Part shown: positions 10,503 to 19,837 of the stretch, in pieces
Layout of the letters: each line of letters opens with the position of its first letter
Numbering within the stretch: the first letter of the stretch is position 1
Source: Catenovulum maritimum
Lineage (GTDB): Bacteria > Pseudomonadota > Gammaproteobacteria > Enterobacterales > Alteromonadaceae
Direction: 5' to 3'
NCBI RefSeq assembly: GCF_001050375.1
Contig: NZ_KQ130486.1
Span: forward strand, 60,880 to 124,879
Length of the DNA: 64,000 nt
Translations under genes and position numbers: made by a program
The notes under the pieces: model-generated
What the model was told of the DNA's origin: nothing
The model's input: only the letters and a program-made list of their open reading frames with translations
The model's database searches: none

Positions 10503-10766
10503 AGAGCTAAATCAATATAAATAGCGATAATCAGCTGGAGATAAAAGCCATTTAGGCAAGGCAAGTTGGCACAGGCATAGTGGTTCTATGCCAAGCCAAA
10601 TTAACGCAGAATAAATGGCTTTTAGCCCAGCCTTTCAGGAACCTCACAGACAGCTCACCTCTGTGTTGTATCATTTTGAAAGGTGCCTACATTCCTGCAA
10701 TGATACGCCTTGAATTGAACTGTCTGTGATGGCTCTGATACTCGCAATTTATATTGATTTAGCTCT
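10503..10766 (+). mobile_element. MITE-like inverted-repeat element, copy A (264 bp)
   Basis: The termini are perfect 20-bp inverted repeats (AGAGCTAAATCAATATAAAT) that continue imperfectly inwards for about 13 bases. The interior contains two long potential stem-loops, one bounded by AAAGCCATTTA/TAAATGGCTTT and one by CACAGACAG/CTGTCTGTG. There is no coding capacity. A second 264-bp copy occurs in opposite orientation at 49408-49671 with about six differences. If the ends are read as GAGCTAAATC, the left flank is TA and the right flank TG, so a TA target duplication (as for IS630/mariner-type elements) is possible but not clean here. Confidence 0.85.
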
Positions 10767-10922
10767 GACTTGAACTCAAGATAAGTAAATTAAAAGTCTT
10801 AGTGGGGGGTGTTCATTTATATTGAAAGGCGGTTTGTGATGTTACTATAGAGTCTAATTGACAAAGACTAGGTAGAGCTGAAAGATAGCTGCTACCCTTA
10901 TGCCCGGATACTTAGACTGTTA
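10767..10922. other. Region downstream of the zinc-ribbon gene
   Basis: It contains a possible terminator hairpin for the minus-strand gene that stops at 10923: GGTAG-c-AGCT/AGCTCTACC (10871-10896) with a 7-base loop but no T-run. Nothing else is visible. Confidence 0.35.
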
Positions 10923-11597
10923 TTATTTTTTCTTTAACTGACAATTTGAATTTATGTCAGGAGCGGTAGATTCCCAAATTGCAAATTTTTCAATAAAGTT
11001 AGGCACCACGCGTTTAAATCGACGCGTTTTCATTTTTCCGACAAAGTAACCAACTCGATTTTGAATGATATTTAGCAACACATTTTTAGGTAGGGTCGAG
11101 TTAATATGAACATAAGCGTCTTTAGGTAATTCTAATTTCTGTATGGTCGACTCTAATGCTTTTCTGCCAAATATAGCTTGGCAGACCATATTCAATAACA
11201 CACCTAAAATGATAAAAGCGTAGCCCACTGTAAATAGATCAAAATAGCCAAAATCTGGGGTACTGTACGCAATCCCGCCTAAAATCAGCATCATAACTAA
11301 GCCTAAAGTGACACCAACCTTAATCTCAGCTTTGCCCAATACACGATAAAAGTGAACTCTAAACCATTCTATTGATTCAAAGCTTTGTTGATTTTGCTCA
11401 TCTGTGAAGGCACTTGCCTTCAAATCTACTCTGTATGTCATCTCAGAGTGACACTTTACACACTGGTTATTTTTATCAGCTTGAGTTCCACCACAAGGTT
11501 TACAATAGTAGGTCCCGATTTCAAATGGATTAGACTGGCGGCAGTTTTTACATTTACTCACATCTTCTGAATTTAATTCACCACAATGCAAACACAT
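10923..11597 (-). CDS. Zinc-ribbon membrane protein, unknown function
   Basis: 224-residue protein. The first ~60 residues hold three CxxC pairs plus CVKCH (CLHCG, CKNC, CKPCG), consistent with two zinc ribbons. Two hydrophobic helices follow (about 100-120 and 125-150) and then a basic cytoplasmic tail. No enzyme motif is visible. An ATG at 11597 is chosen over the in-frame TTG at 11609; neither has a strong Shine-Dalgarno. It diverges from the membrane protein gene at 11725, so they may share a control region. Confidence 0.6.
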   Translation of the reverse strand: MCLHCGELNSEDVSKCKNCRQSNPFEIGTYYCKPCGGTQADKNNQCVKCHSEMTYRVDLKASAFTDEQNQQSFESIEWFRVHFYRVLGKAEIKVGVTLGLVMMLILGGIAYSTPDFGYFDLFTVGYAFIILGVLLNMVCQAIFGRKALESTIQKLELPKDAYVHINSTLPKNVLLNIIQNRVGYFVGKMKTRRFKRVVPNFIEKFAIWESTAPDINSNCQLKKK

Positions 11598-11724
11598 TAA
11601 TTGTTTCAAGCAACACCTTTATTATTTAATTATTAATTTAATTGGAGAGATATTAACAAAACCAAGCTTGTACCAACACAGAAAGTCGTTAGACTACGCA
11701 AAAATTTACACTTCTGAATGATAT

Positions 11725-12405
11725 ATGTTGTCCATAGAACTAAAAAAAGCAATCTCCCATGCGTTTAAGCATAACCTGAAACCAGCATTAACACTCCAAT
11801 TTTTTGCCTTGATGATGGTTCTTAGTTATTTTTATGTACCAAGTAGCCAAGCTGCGTTCAGCTTTTTTTCTGATTTAAAACAAGAATATGGATTCAGCTA
11901 TGCTTTTGTTTCGACGAGCATATTTGGAGGTTTGGTTCCTTTTTGCTATTTATTTTTGACTAAGCAATTAAGCGAAAAAAATACGGTTATTTGGTTATTC
12001 CTATTTTATTTGATTTTTTGGGGCATAAAGGGAGTAGAAGTCGATGTTTTCTATCGTTTTCAAGGTCAGTGGTTTGGTTATGCTAATGATTGGCAAACGA
12101 TAGTGACAAAAACCAGTGTCGATCAATTTATTTATAGTGCTTTATGGGCTGCACCTAGCATTACGATTAGTTACTTATGGATGGAAAACAATTTCAATTT
12201 TTCGCAAACCATCAAAGCAATTGACCGTAAGTTTATTTTCGTCACTATTCCCAGCATAGTGATTTCAAATTGGATAGTTTGGATACCTGCCGTTTCGATC
12301 GTTTATTTAATGCCTGCAGATTTACAAATTCCATTATTTAACTTAATTTTATGCTTTTGGGTATTAATGTTAGCCGTGTTAAATAAAAAAGCCGAGCAAA
12401 GTTAG
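11725..12405 (+). CDS. Integral membrane protein, unknown
   Basis: 226-residue protein with about six predicted membrane helices separated by short loops. A central motif reads WGIKGVEVDVFYRFQGQWFG. A family could not be recognised; the length and spacing loosely recall Mpv17/PMP22-type four-helix proteins, but I would not assign it. The ATG at 11725 lacks a strong ribosome-binding site. The 3' end of the gene overlaps the hairpin that terminates the convergent acs gene. Confidence 0.6.
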   Translation: MLSIELKKAISHAFKHNLKPALTLQFFALMMVLSYFYVPSSQAAFSFFSDLKQEYGFSYAFVSTSIFGGLVPFCYLFLTKQLSEKNTVIWLFLFYLIFWGIKGVEVDVFYRFQGQWFGYANDWQTIVTKTSVDQFIYSALWAAPSITISYLWMENNFNFSQTIKAIDRKFIFVTIPSIVISNWIVWIPAVSIVYLMPADLQIPLFNLILCFWVLMLAVLNKKAEQS

Positions 12406-12412
12406 CTCGGCT
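12381..12412 (-). terminator. Terminator of acs
   Basis: Stem AGCCGAGC/GCTCGGCT (12390-12412) with a 7-base loop, followed on the minus strand by TTTTTTATTT. It lies 26 bases past the acs stop. The stem and its T-tract lie in the last codons of the convergent plus-strand gene. Confidence 0.85.
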
Positions 12413-12437
12413 ATGATCTAGCATTTAGTATAAACGC

Positions 12438-14381
12438 TTACTTGTTCAGACGAGTTTCAACTAACCCTGTTACCACACTAGGATCAGCTAATGTGCTCGT
12501 ATCACCCAGTTGCTCATGCTCATTTGCGGCTATTTTACGCAAAATACGACGCATAATTTTGCCTGATCTTGTTTTAGGTAAACCTAGAGTCCAATGAATG
12601 ATATCGGGCGTCGCGATTGGGCTTAAATCTTTCTTAACCCAATCTCTAACCTCTTTGGTTAATGCTTGGTCGAACTCAACGCCTTCCATTGGAATCACAT
12701 AAGCGTATACAGCTTGGCCTTTAATATCATGCGGGAAACCAACAACTGCTGCTTCAGCTATGGCTGGATGAGCAACTAAAGAACTCTCAATTTCAGCCGT
12801 ACCTAATCTATGCCCAGAAACATTGAGTACATCATCTACTCTGCCGGTAATCCAGTAATAACCATCTTCGTCACGTCGAGCGCCGTCACCAGAGAAATAC
12901 ATATTCTCATAAGTAGAAAAATAAGTTTGTTCAAAACGATCATGATCGCCATATATAGTTCGGGCTTGACCAGGCCAAGAATCTAACATCACTAGGTTAC
13001 CTTCCGTCGCGCCTGTCAATATATTGCCATCATTATCAACTAACGCTGGTTTTACCCCTAAGAATGGACGAGTCGCCGAGCCTGGTTTCAATACAGTAGC
13101 GCCAGGTAAAGGCGTAATTAAAATCCCGCCTGTTTCTGTTTGCCACCAAGTATCTACGATTGGGCATTCACTGTTACCAATATTCTCGTAATACCAAGCC
13201 CAAGCTTCTGGGTTGATAGGCTCACCAACACTGCCTAAAACTCTTAAACTTTTTCTAGAGTTAGTTGCGTATGCTTCATCCCCTTTTGCCATTAAGGCTC
13301 TAATTGCTGTCGGCGCTGTGTATAAGATATTAACCTGATGTTTATCAACAATATCACCAATGCGAGAACAAGATGGGTAAGTTGGTATACCTTCAAAGAT
13401 AACTTGAGTTGCACCATTTGCAAGTGGCCCATAAACAATATAGCTATGCCCTGTTATCCAGCCAACATCAGCACCACACCAATAAATATCATCTTGATGA
13501 TAGTCAAATATTAGTTCATGGGTTAAAGCTGCATAAACTAAGTAACCGCCTGTTGTATGCATTACCCCTTTTGGCGACCCCGTCGATCCCGATGTATAAA
13601 GAATGAATAAAGGATCTTCAGAATTCATGACTTCAGGTTCGCACACAGGTGATAATTCAGCTGTTAGCTGAGCTGCGCAAACATCCAGCTCAGAATTCCA
13701 ATCGACCTCAGCGCCTGTATGTTTAAAGACTAAATTAGCCGTTACAGAGGTAACGTCTTCTCTGGCTAAAGCTTCATCTACATTCGCTTTTAATGGGATA
13801 ACTCGACCACCGCGAATCCCTTCATCAGACGTAATAACGACTTTAGCTTGGCAATCGACAATACGGTCTGCGATTGCATTTGGCGAAAAACCGCCAAAAA
13901 TAACTGAATGGACAGCCCCTATTCTTGCGCAGGCTTGCATCGCATATATAGCCTCACAGATCATAGGCATGTATATCGCAACGCAATCACCTTTTTTAAC
14001 CCCTAATTTACGCAAGCCATTGGCTAATTTGGCGACTTCATCATGTAATTCTTGGTAGGTTACCTTTTTATCTTGAGTCGGTTCATCCCCTTCCCAAATA
14101 AGTGCAACCTTGTCTGCTTTATCTTTTAAATGGCGATCAATACAATTATAAGAAGCATTTAAAGTGCTGTCTTCGAACCAGCGAATATCAATATTACCTT
14201 TGGCATAACTCGTATTTTTAACTGTTTGATAAGGAGTAAACCAGTCTAACCTTTTGCCTTGATCTGCCCAAAAAGATTCCGGCTCATCGATTGAATTTTG
14301 GTACATCTCAAGATATTGCTCATTGTTAATTAAGCAATTTTCCTTAATGTTTTCTAAGATTGGATATTTAGAGTTATGCAT
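12438..14381 (-). CDS. acs: Acetyl-CoA synthetase
   Basis: 647-residue AMP-forming acetate-CoA ligase, close to the usual 650. The ATP/AMP loop is [15 protein letters not shown], the adenylate-binding segment is WWQTETGG, and the C-terminal lid has [11 protein letters not shown], whose Lys (near 608) is the conserved reversible acetylation site. It activates acetate to acetyl-CoA for respiration and the glyoxylate cycle. The ATG at 14381 has AGGAG upstream. It is monocistronic, divergent from glnK-amtB, with its own terminator. Confidence 0.97.
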   Translation of the reverse strand: MHNSKYPILENIKENCLINNEQYLEMYQNSIDEPESFWADQGKRLDWFTPYQTVKNTSYAKGNIDIRWFEDSTLNASYNCIDRHLKDKADKVALIWEGDEPTQDKKVTYQELHDEVAKLANGLRKLGVKKGDCVAIYMPMICEAIYAMQACARIGAVHSVIFGGFSPNAIADRIVDCQAKVVITSDEGIRGGRVIPLKANVDEALAREDVTSVTANLVFKHTGAEVDWNSELDVCAAQLTAELSPVCEPEVMNSEDPLFILYTSGSTGSPKGVMHTTGGYLVYAALTHELIFDYHQDDIYWCGADVGWITGHSYIVYGPLANGATQVIFEGIPTYPSCSRIGDIVDKHQVNILYTAPTAIRALMAKGDEAYATNSRKSLRVLGSVGEPINPEAWAWYYENIGNSECPIVDTWWQTETGGILITPLPGATVLKPGSATRPFLGVKPALVDNDGNILTGATEGNLVMLDSWPGQARTIYGDHDRFEQTYFSTYENMYFSGDGARRDEDGYYWITGRVDDVLNVSGHRLGTAEIESSLVAHPAIAEAAVVGFPHDIKGQAVYAYVIPMEGVEFDQALTKEVRDWVKKDLSPIATPDIIHWTLGLPKTRSGKIMRRILRKIAANEHEQLGDTSTLADPSVVTGLVETRLNK

Positions 14382-15150
<769 letters not shown>

Positions 15151-15183
15151 AAATCAATTAAATTTATTATAGAGGAATAAACC

Positions 15184-16464
15184 ATGCGTTTATTAGCACT
15201 AATGTGCCTACTAATGCCATCATTAGCTATGGCTGACACCCTTGATACAGGTGACACCGCCTGGATTCTAACATCGACAGCGTTGGTGTTGTTTATGACC
15301 TTACCTGGCTTATCGCTGTTTTATGCTGGCTTAGTCAGACGAAAAAATGTTTTGTCTGTACTTATGCAGTGCTTTGCCATTGCGTGTATCGCCAGTATTG
15401 TTTGGCTGGCTTTTGGCTACAGCCTAGCATTTTCTGAAGGGAATGCATTTATCGGTGATTTTAGCAAAGCCTTTTTAAACGGCGTTACCAAAGAGAGCTT
15501 ATCAGGAACCTTACCTGAGCCATTATTCTTCATGTTCCAAATGACATTCGCGATCATAACGCCTGCACTTATTGTTGGTGGTTTTGCAGAGAGAATGAAG
15601 TTTAGTTCTGTTGTTTTATTCTGTACTGCTTGGCTCATCTTGGTTTATTTCCCTGTTTGCCATTGGGTTTGGGGCGGCGGCTGGTTAGCTGAAATGGGCC
15701 TACTTGATTTTGCTGGTGGTACAGTTGTGCACATAACAGCAGGTGTTGGTGCATTAGTGGCGGCTATAGTACTGAAAAACAGAATTGGCTATGGCAGTGC
15801 TTCTATGATACCTCACAACCTAACTATGACAGTAACAGGTGCAGGCATGTTATGGGTTGGCTGGTTTGGCTTTAATGGTGGTAGCGCTGTTGCAGCGAAT
15901 GGTGATGCAGCTATGGCTATGCTAGTGACACATATTTCAGCTGCTGCGGGATCACTAACCTGGATGGCAATTGAGTGGAAAAAATATGGTAAACCTTCTG
16001 TGCTAGGCATTGTGACAGGTATGGTTGCTGGTTTAGGTACAATAACGCCAGCATCAGGCTATGTTGGACCTGCCGCAGGTTTAGTTATCGGTGTCAGTGC
16101 TGGTATTGTTTGTTTTTACGCGACTTTATTAATTAAACAGAAATGGAAAATTGACGATTCTTTAGATGTTTTCCCTGTCCATGGTGTGGGTGGTATTTTA
16201 GGTACTTTCCTCGCAGGTATATTCTGTTCAACTGAATTGGGAATTTTTAGTGGTTACGGTTTTGGTGGCGATAACCAAACAATTGGTGAGCAACTAACAG
16301 TTCAACTAATCGGTATAGTCGCTGTCTTCGCTTACACTGCAGTTGTAAGCTTAATCTTACTCAAATTAGTTTCTGTGTTAACTAAAGGGTTACGCATTAA
16401 TCAAGAAGAAGAAGATCAAGGCTTAGATATTACTAGCCATGATGAGCGTGGCTATAACCTTTAA
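15184..16464 (+). CDS. amtB: Ammonium transporter
   Basis: 426-residue Amt/Mep/Rh channel with a cleavable-looking N-terminal signal (to about residue 17) and eleven helices. The channel His pair is visible in GTVVHITAG and FPVHGVGG. Other conserved segments are GLSLFYAGLVR and WVWGGGWL. It forms a trimer that moves ammonium into the cytoplasm and is gated by GlnK. Ribosome-binding site AGAGGAA precedes the ATG. It is cotranscribed with glnK. Confidence 0.96.
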   Translation: MRLLALMCLLMPSLAMADTLDTGDTAWILTSTALVLFMTLPGLSLFYAGLVRRKNVLSVLMQCFAIACIASIVWLAFGYSLAFSEGNAFIGDFSKAFLNGVTKESLSGTLPEPLFFMFQMTFAIITPALIVGGFAERMKFSSVVLFCTAWLILVYFPVCHWVWGGGWLAEMGLLDFAGGTVVHITAGVGALVAAIVLKNRIGYGSASMIPHNLTMTVTGAGMLWVGWFGFNGGSAVAANGDAAMAMLVTHISAAAGSLTWMAIEWKKYGKPSVLGIVTGMVAGLGTITPASGYVGPAAGLVIGVSAGIVCFYATLLIKQKWKIDDSLDVFPVHGVGGILGTFLAGIFCSTELGIFSGYGFGGDNQTIGEQLTVQLIGIVAVFAYTAVVSLILLKLVSVLTKGLRINQEEEDQGLDITSHDERGYNL

Positions 16465-16488
16465 TATTTAACGCCCAATTTAGCCAAT

Positions 16489-16525
16489 CAGGCTGGGCAG
16501 GTTACTCTCCGTACCTGTTCAGCCT
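16489..16525 (+). terminator. Possible terminator of glnK-amtB
   Basis: Imperfect hairpin CAGGCTG-gg-CAGGT / ACCTG-tt-CAGCCTG with a 9-10 base loop, 25 bases after the amtB stop. Only a weak T-rich tail (AATTTAATT) follows. A second sequence, ACCTGCCCAGCC (16548-16559), could pair with the left arm instead. Confidence 0.55.
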
Positions 16526-16831
16526 GAATTTAATTCCACCCTTGTTTACCTGCCCAGCCATTTCCAATGCCATAGCTCCAGCTCCAGCTCCAGCTCCAGC
16601 TCCAGCTCCATTAACAGTTTAAGTTAATCGCGTTTGGTAGATATCTTATTACCAAGCTTCCCAATAGCTCTATTGAACACGTTGCAAGACTATACCTTTG
16701 TGGCTCTGCTAATTTTTTGTCCGTGGTTAGGTTAAGTAAACAGTGATGGGAATTTTAGAATAAAGTTAGATTGATTTGAGTATGACTGTAGAGCAGTAGG
16801 TAATTTTATCCACAAAAAATAAATTCAAGTT
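16526..16831. repeat. Intergenic region with hexamer tandem repeat
   Basis: Within this gene-free stretch, AGCTCC is repeated six times in a row at 16574-16609. This is a simple repeat prone to length variation. No frame is supported around it and no other feature was seen. Confidence 0.8.
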
Positions 16832-16872
16832 AAAACAAAAAAAAGCGCTTGGGTATTAGCCAAGCGCTTTTT
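16832..16872 (-). terminator. Terminator of the OmpA-family gene
   Basis: Perfect 11-bp stem AAAGCGCTTGG/CCAAGCGCTTT (16842-16870) with a 7-base loop, followed by a long T-run on the minus strand. It lies about 25 bases past the stop at 16896. Confidence 0.92.
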
Positions 16873-16895
16873 AATTAATCTTGAGTCAGTAAGAT

Positions 16896-18059
16896 TTACT
16901 TAGCAACAACCGCTGTAATTTCAGCTGTTACACGTCTATTTTTCTTACGACCTTCCGCAGTTGTATTATCAGCGATTGGATTCGCTTCACCTTCACCGCG
17001 TGAACTAACTCTAGCGCTATCTACACCAAATTTAGTCACTAGGTAATCTGCAACTTTAGCAGCACGTTTCTCTGAAAGCATTTGGTTGTACGCAGCTGAA
17101 CCAGATGAATCAGAGTGACCAACTAGAGCAACTTTAGTATCAGGGTATGATTTCATGAAGTCAGCAACTTTCTTAATTTCAGTGCTATATTCTTCAGGCA
17201 CTACGCTGCTGTTATTAGCAAAAGAAATATACAATTGAATTGATACTTTTTCTTCTAATTTAACAGTACAACCTTTAGCGTCAACTTTAGCGCCAGCAGG
17301 TGTCATAACACATTCATCTTTATAATCGTAAACACCATCAGCATCACGATCGAATGGACAACCTTGAGCATTCACACGAACACCACTAGGCGTGTTTGAA
17401 CACATATCTTTACTGTTTTCAACACCGTCTAAATCGGCATCCATAACAACTGGCTTAGCTTTAGCTGGTTTCTCAGCAGGTTTAGTCGCTTTAGTCGACT
17501 TTTTATAAGATGATTTAACATCGCCAAACTGATATTTAAGGCCGATATTAGGCAAGCTATCAATTAGAGTTTCATCAACACTGTATAATAAATCCCACAT
17601 AAAAGTAGCTGATAAGTTAGGCTGTATGTAATATTCGTAACCACCACCCACACGGATAGCAGTCTCAGTTACTGAACCATTTGCGCTGCTATCATATTCT
17701 TGACGACCTAAGCCGACTTTAGCCAAAATGCTATTTTGACCAACCGGCGCATAACGATAAACACCGCTTAAAGACATCAAGCTAATATCAACGCCTTTAT
17801 TAGTTGTAATACCTGGGTGATCTATATCTGAATCAGCCATATGATAATCGAACTCTACAGCCCAGTTCTTATCAATTTGATAACCAAAACCAAACCAAGG
17901 ACCTATCGCTTTATCCATATTGTGCACTTCTGTATCAAAAGCGAACATATTTAAACCACCAGTAACGTACGCATTTTTAATATCCGCGTCTGCAGCTGTG
18001 GCTTGAGTTGATAGGATTGCAGCAGCGACAGCCGCTAATTTAAAATATTTATTCATCAT
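16896..18059 (-). CDS. OmpA-family outer membrane protein with TSP3 repeats
   Basis: 387 residues. A signal peptide (cleavage near TQATA) is followed by an eight-stranded beta-barrel-like domain to about residue 180 and a Lys/Pro/Ala linker. Two thrombospondin type 3 calcium-binding-like repeats (DADLDGVENSKDMC, DRDADGVYDYKDEC) come next, then a C-terminal OmpA peptidoglycan-binding domain with VGHSDSSGSAAYNQMLSEKR. It probably links outer membrane to cell wall, as in OprF-type porins. AGGAAA precedes the ATG. Confidence 0.92.
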   Translation of the reverse strand: MMNKYFKLAAVAAAILSTQATAADADIKNAYVTGGLNMFAFDTEVHNMDKAIGPWFGFGYQIDKNWAVEFDYHMADSDIDHPGITTNKGVDISLMSLSGVYRYAPVGQNSILAKVGLGRQEYDSSANGSVTETAIRVGGGYEYYIQPNLSATFMWDLLYSVDETLIDSLPNIGLKYQFGDVKSSYKKSTKATKPAEKPAKAKPVVMDADLDGVENSKDMCSNTPSGVRVNAQGCPFDRDADGVYDYKDECVMTPAGAKVDAKGCTVKLEEKVSIQLYISFANNSSVVPEEYSTEIKKVADFMKSYPDTKVALVGHSDSSGSAAYNQMLSEKRAAKVADYLVTKFGVDSARVSSRGEGEANPIADNTTAEGRKKNRRVTAEITAVVAK

Positions 18060-18201
18060 TAATTTCCTTTACCATGAAGGGTTTTGTAAAAAACAAACTT
18101 TGCCTAATAATAAATTACTAAAGCGGCACTTTTATGACCTACATCCTTAGCTAATGTAAAATCTAGCTCATCATATAAAGCTTGTCTAAATTTCCCTTAT
18201 T

Positions 18202-18570
18202 TTACTTGGTTTTTACTTCAAAATCATAGACCAGAATCTTATTTATATATGGTTTTATGTGAAATTTCACAAAATTACTGTGTTTTTCTGATTTTAAAAA
18301 GCGATCCAAAGCATTTTTGTCTTTAAAAAGCATAGTAACCCCAATATCAAAAGAGTCATCTGCGATAGGCCTTGGATTAGGGATAGAAGCGCCTACCCAT
18401 ATAGACTCAACATCTGTTAATTGATCCAGTGCTTGGGTCTGGTCAATAATATTTTGTTTTACGCTATTATTAGCTTCAGGTTTCAACCACAACAATACCA
18501 AGTGCTGGATATCTGCATGTAAACTAAATGAGCTGAATAACAAACAAATAAACATAATTTTAGACTTCAT
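18202..18570 (-). CDS. Exported Dabb (stress-responsive alpha-beta barrel) domain protein
   Basis: 122 residues. An 18-20 residue signal peptide ends near SLHA, and the rest fits a Dabb ferredoxin-like fold (IQHLVLLWLKPEA at the start, HSNFVKFHIKPYI at the end). Dabb proteins are dimers with varied or unknown roles. The frame extends to 18618, but the ATG at 18570 has AAGGAAG upstream and puts the signal peptide at the N-terminus. It stands alone and its substrate is unknown. Confidence 0.8.
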   Translation of the reverse strand: MKSKIMFICLLFSSFSLHADIQHLVLLWLKPEANNSVKQNIIDQTQALDQLTDVESIWVGASIPNPRPIADDSFDIGVTMLFKDKNALDRFLKSEKHSNFVKFHIKPYINKILVYDFEVKTK

Positions 18571-18699
18571 TTTTCTTCCTTTATTAATCTTGTACCTTGC
18601 TATACTAACCTCAATCAAAAATAAGAAAACCTCAGATACTTTTCAGCTAGCCTAAGTTATGACACAATTCTTTATCCTTATTTTTATGCTAATGCCCAA

Positions 18700-18975
18700 A
18701 TGAAACATTTTTTTAGAACACTTTGCTCTCCCATTTTAAATATTTTTGAATCTGGTACAGAAGCATATAACTACAAACCACTGAATCGAAAAATCTTGAT
18801 TATTGTCGGGGTTCTGTTTGCAATCTTAACACTCGCGGTTATTTATTTGAGTCCCCAAGGGGAAGCTGGAGTCTTAATTCCTGTCTCAGTTTTTGGGATT
18901 ACTGGCTTAATTTGTTTAATAGTGGGAGCTTTAGGAACAGATAGAGCCGTAGCTAAAATTTGGGGCAATAAATAA
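18700..18975 (+). CDS. Small two-helix membrane protein, unknown
   Basis: 91 residues with two predicted membrane helices (about 31-50 and 60-80) and a short basic tail. No domain was recognised. It is convergent with the DUF1338 gene that ends at 19002. Coding is supported by the hydrophobic pattern and its position in an otherwise empty gap, but there is no strong Shine-Dalgarno. Confidence 0.55.
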   Translation: MKHFFRTLCSPILNIFESGTEAYNYKPLNRKILIIVGVLFAILTLAVIYLSPQGEAGVLIPVSVFGITGLICLIVGALGTDRAVAKIWGNK

Positions 18976-19001
18976 CCCGAGTTAGGGGTAAATATCTAAA
19001 T

Positions 19002-19829
19002 TTACAGTTTCATATCTGTGCTGTGGAATATTTTATCTGCTGAGCTTGGAACAAACCCTTGATATAAATTAGAAAAAGCATCTTTATTTGAGTGCTCATA
19101 GTTTGAAACTAAACTATAGCGCTCAGCAAATTCATAAAAACAACTTGGTAATTCAAGTTGAGTATCAATAAAGTCAACTATCTGCATGTCAGCGAGCGTT
19201 GCAGATTGTTTTAATCCAGATTGACTATCCCCTTTAATCTCTCCGCCACTTTGGTTTAATTTAAATCCTGCTTGTTTTATCACTTGATTCACCTGCTCTA
19301 AATTCAGATCTGCTAAATGATTTACACTGACTGTAAAGTGATTTGCATGAAAACCTAGTGCGGCCAACCAAGCTGCATATTCGGATTCTTCAAGTAGAGT
19401 ATAATAATCCGTGCTGGGCAATTGCCAGTGTCGACCACTATAAAAAAAGGATAAATTTAAAACTCGGTTCGAAGCCAAGTTCTGTTCGACCAATTTGCGA
19501 ATTATAGTTTGAAAATGATGACTAAAACCTGCAACGTTCAACTCTGAAATAAAAATTTTAGGGTAAGGGTTTTCTGCTAATGATAAATAACAGGCATTTA
19601 ATTTTTTCTCTTTGAAGTGATACGTATCCTGAACTGTATAACCAAGCGGTTCGAGCAATTGTACCAAGCTAGCTAAGTTAATCGGCGCTAGATTAAACGT
19701 CCTCAGAGCAATATGATCATTGACTATCTCGCCATATGGTTGCAACAGGGCCTGCAACTTGATAGCACTCGGTGTTAACTTTATATAATCAAGCCATAGA
19801 TGATGAAAGAAGTTATCTACTTGCTTCAT
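19002..19829 (-). CDS. DUF1338 (HglS-like) protein of the ast cluster
   Basis: 275 residues. DUF1338 proteins have a vicinal-oxygen-chelate-like metal fold; the characterised relative HglS/YdcJ converts 2-oxoadipate to 2-hydroxyglutarate. Candidate metal residues are the His in NDHIALRTFN and the His in VSVNHLADLN. It starts 8 bases after astD stops, with AGAGG upstream, so it is translated with the arginine succinyltransferase pathway genes. The same astA-astD-DUF1338 order is known in Shewanella relatives. Its role in arginine degradation is unclear. Confidence 0.8.
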   Translation of the reverse strand: MKQVDNFFHHLWLDYIKLTPSAIKLQALLQPYGEIVNDHIALRTFNLAPINLASLVQLLEPLGYTVQDTYHFKEKKLNACYLSLAENPYPKIFISELNVAGFSHHFQTIIRKLVEQNLASNRVLNLSFFYSGRHWQLPSTDYYTLLEESEYAAWLAALGFHANHFTVSVNHLADLNLEQVNQVIKQAGFKLNQSGGEIKGDSQSGLKQSATLADMQIVDFIDTQLELPSCFYEFAERYSLVSNYEHSNKDAFSNLYQGFVPSSADKIFHSTDMKL

Positions 19830-19837
19830 ATCAGCCT

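Noticed and set aside
10503..10766. CRISPR array or sRNA gene at the repeated element
   Set aside because: The element is a single palindromic unit, not direct repeats with spacers, and no promoter was identified.
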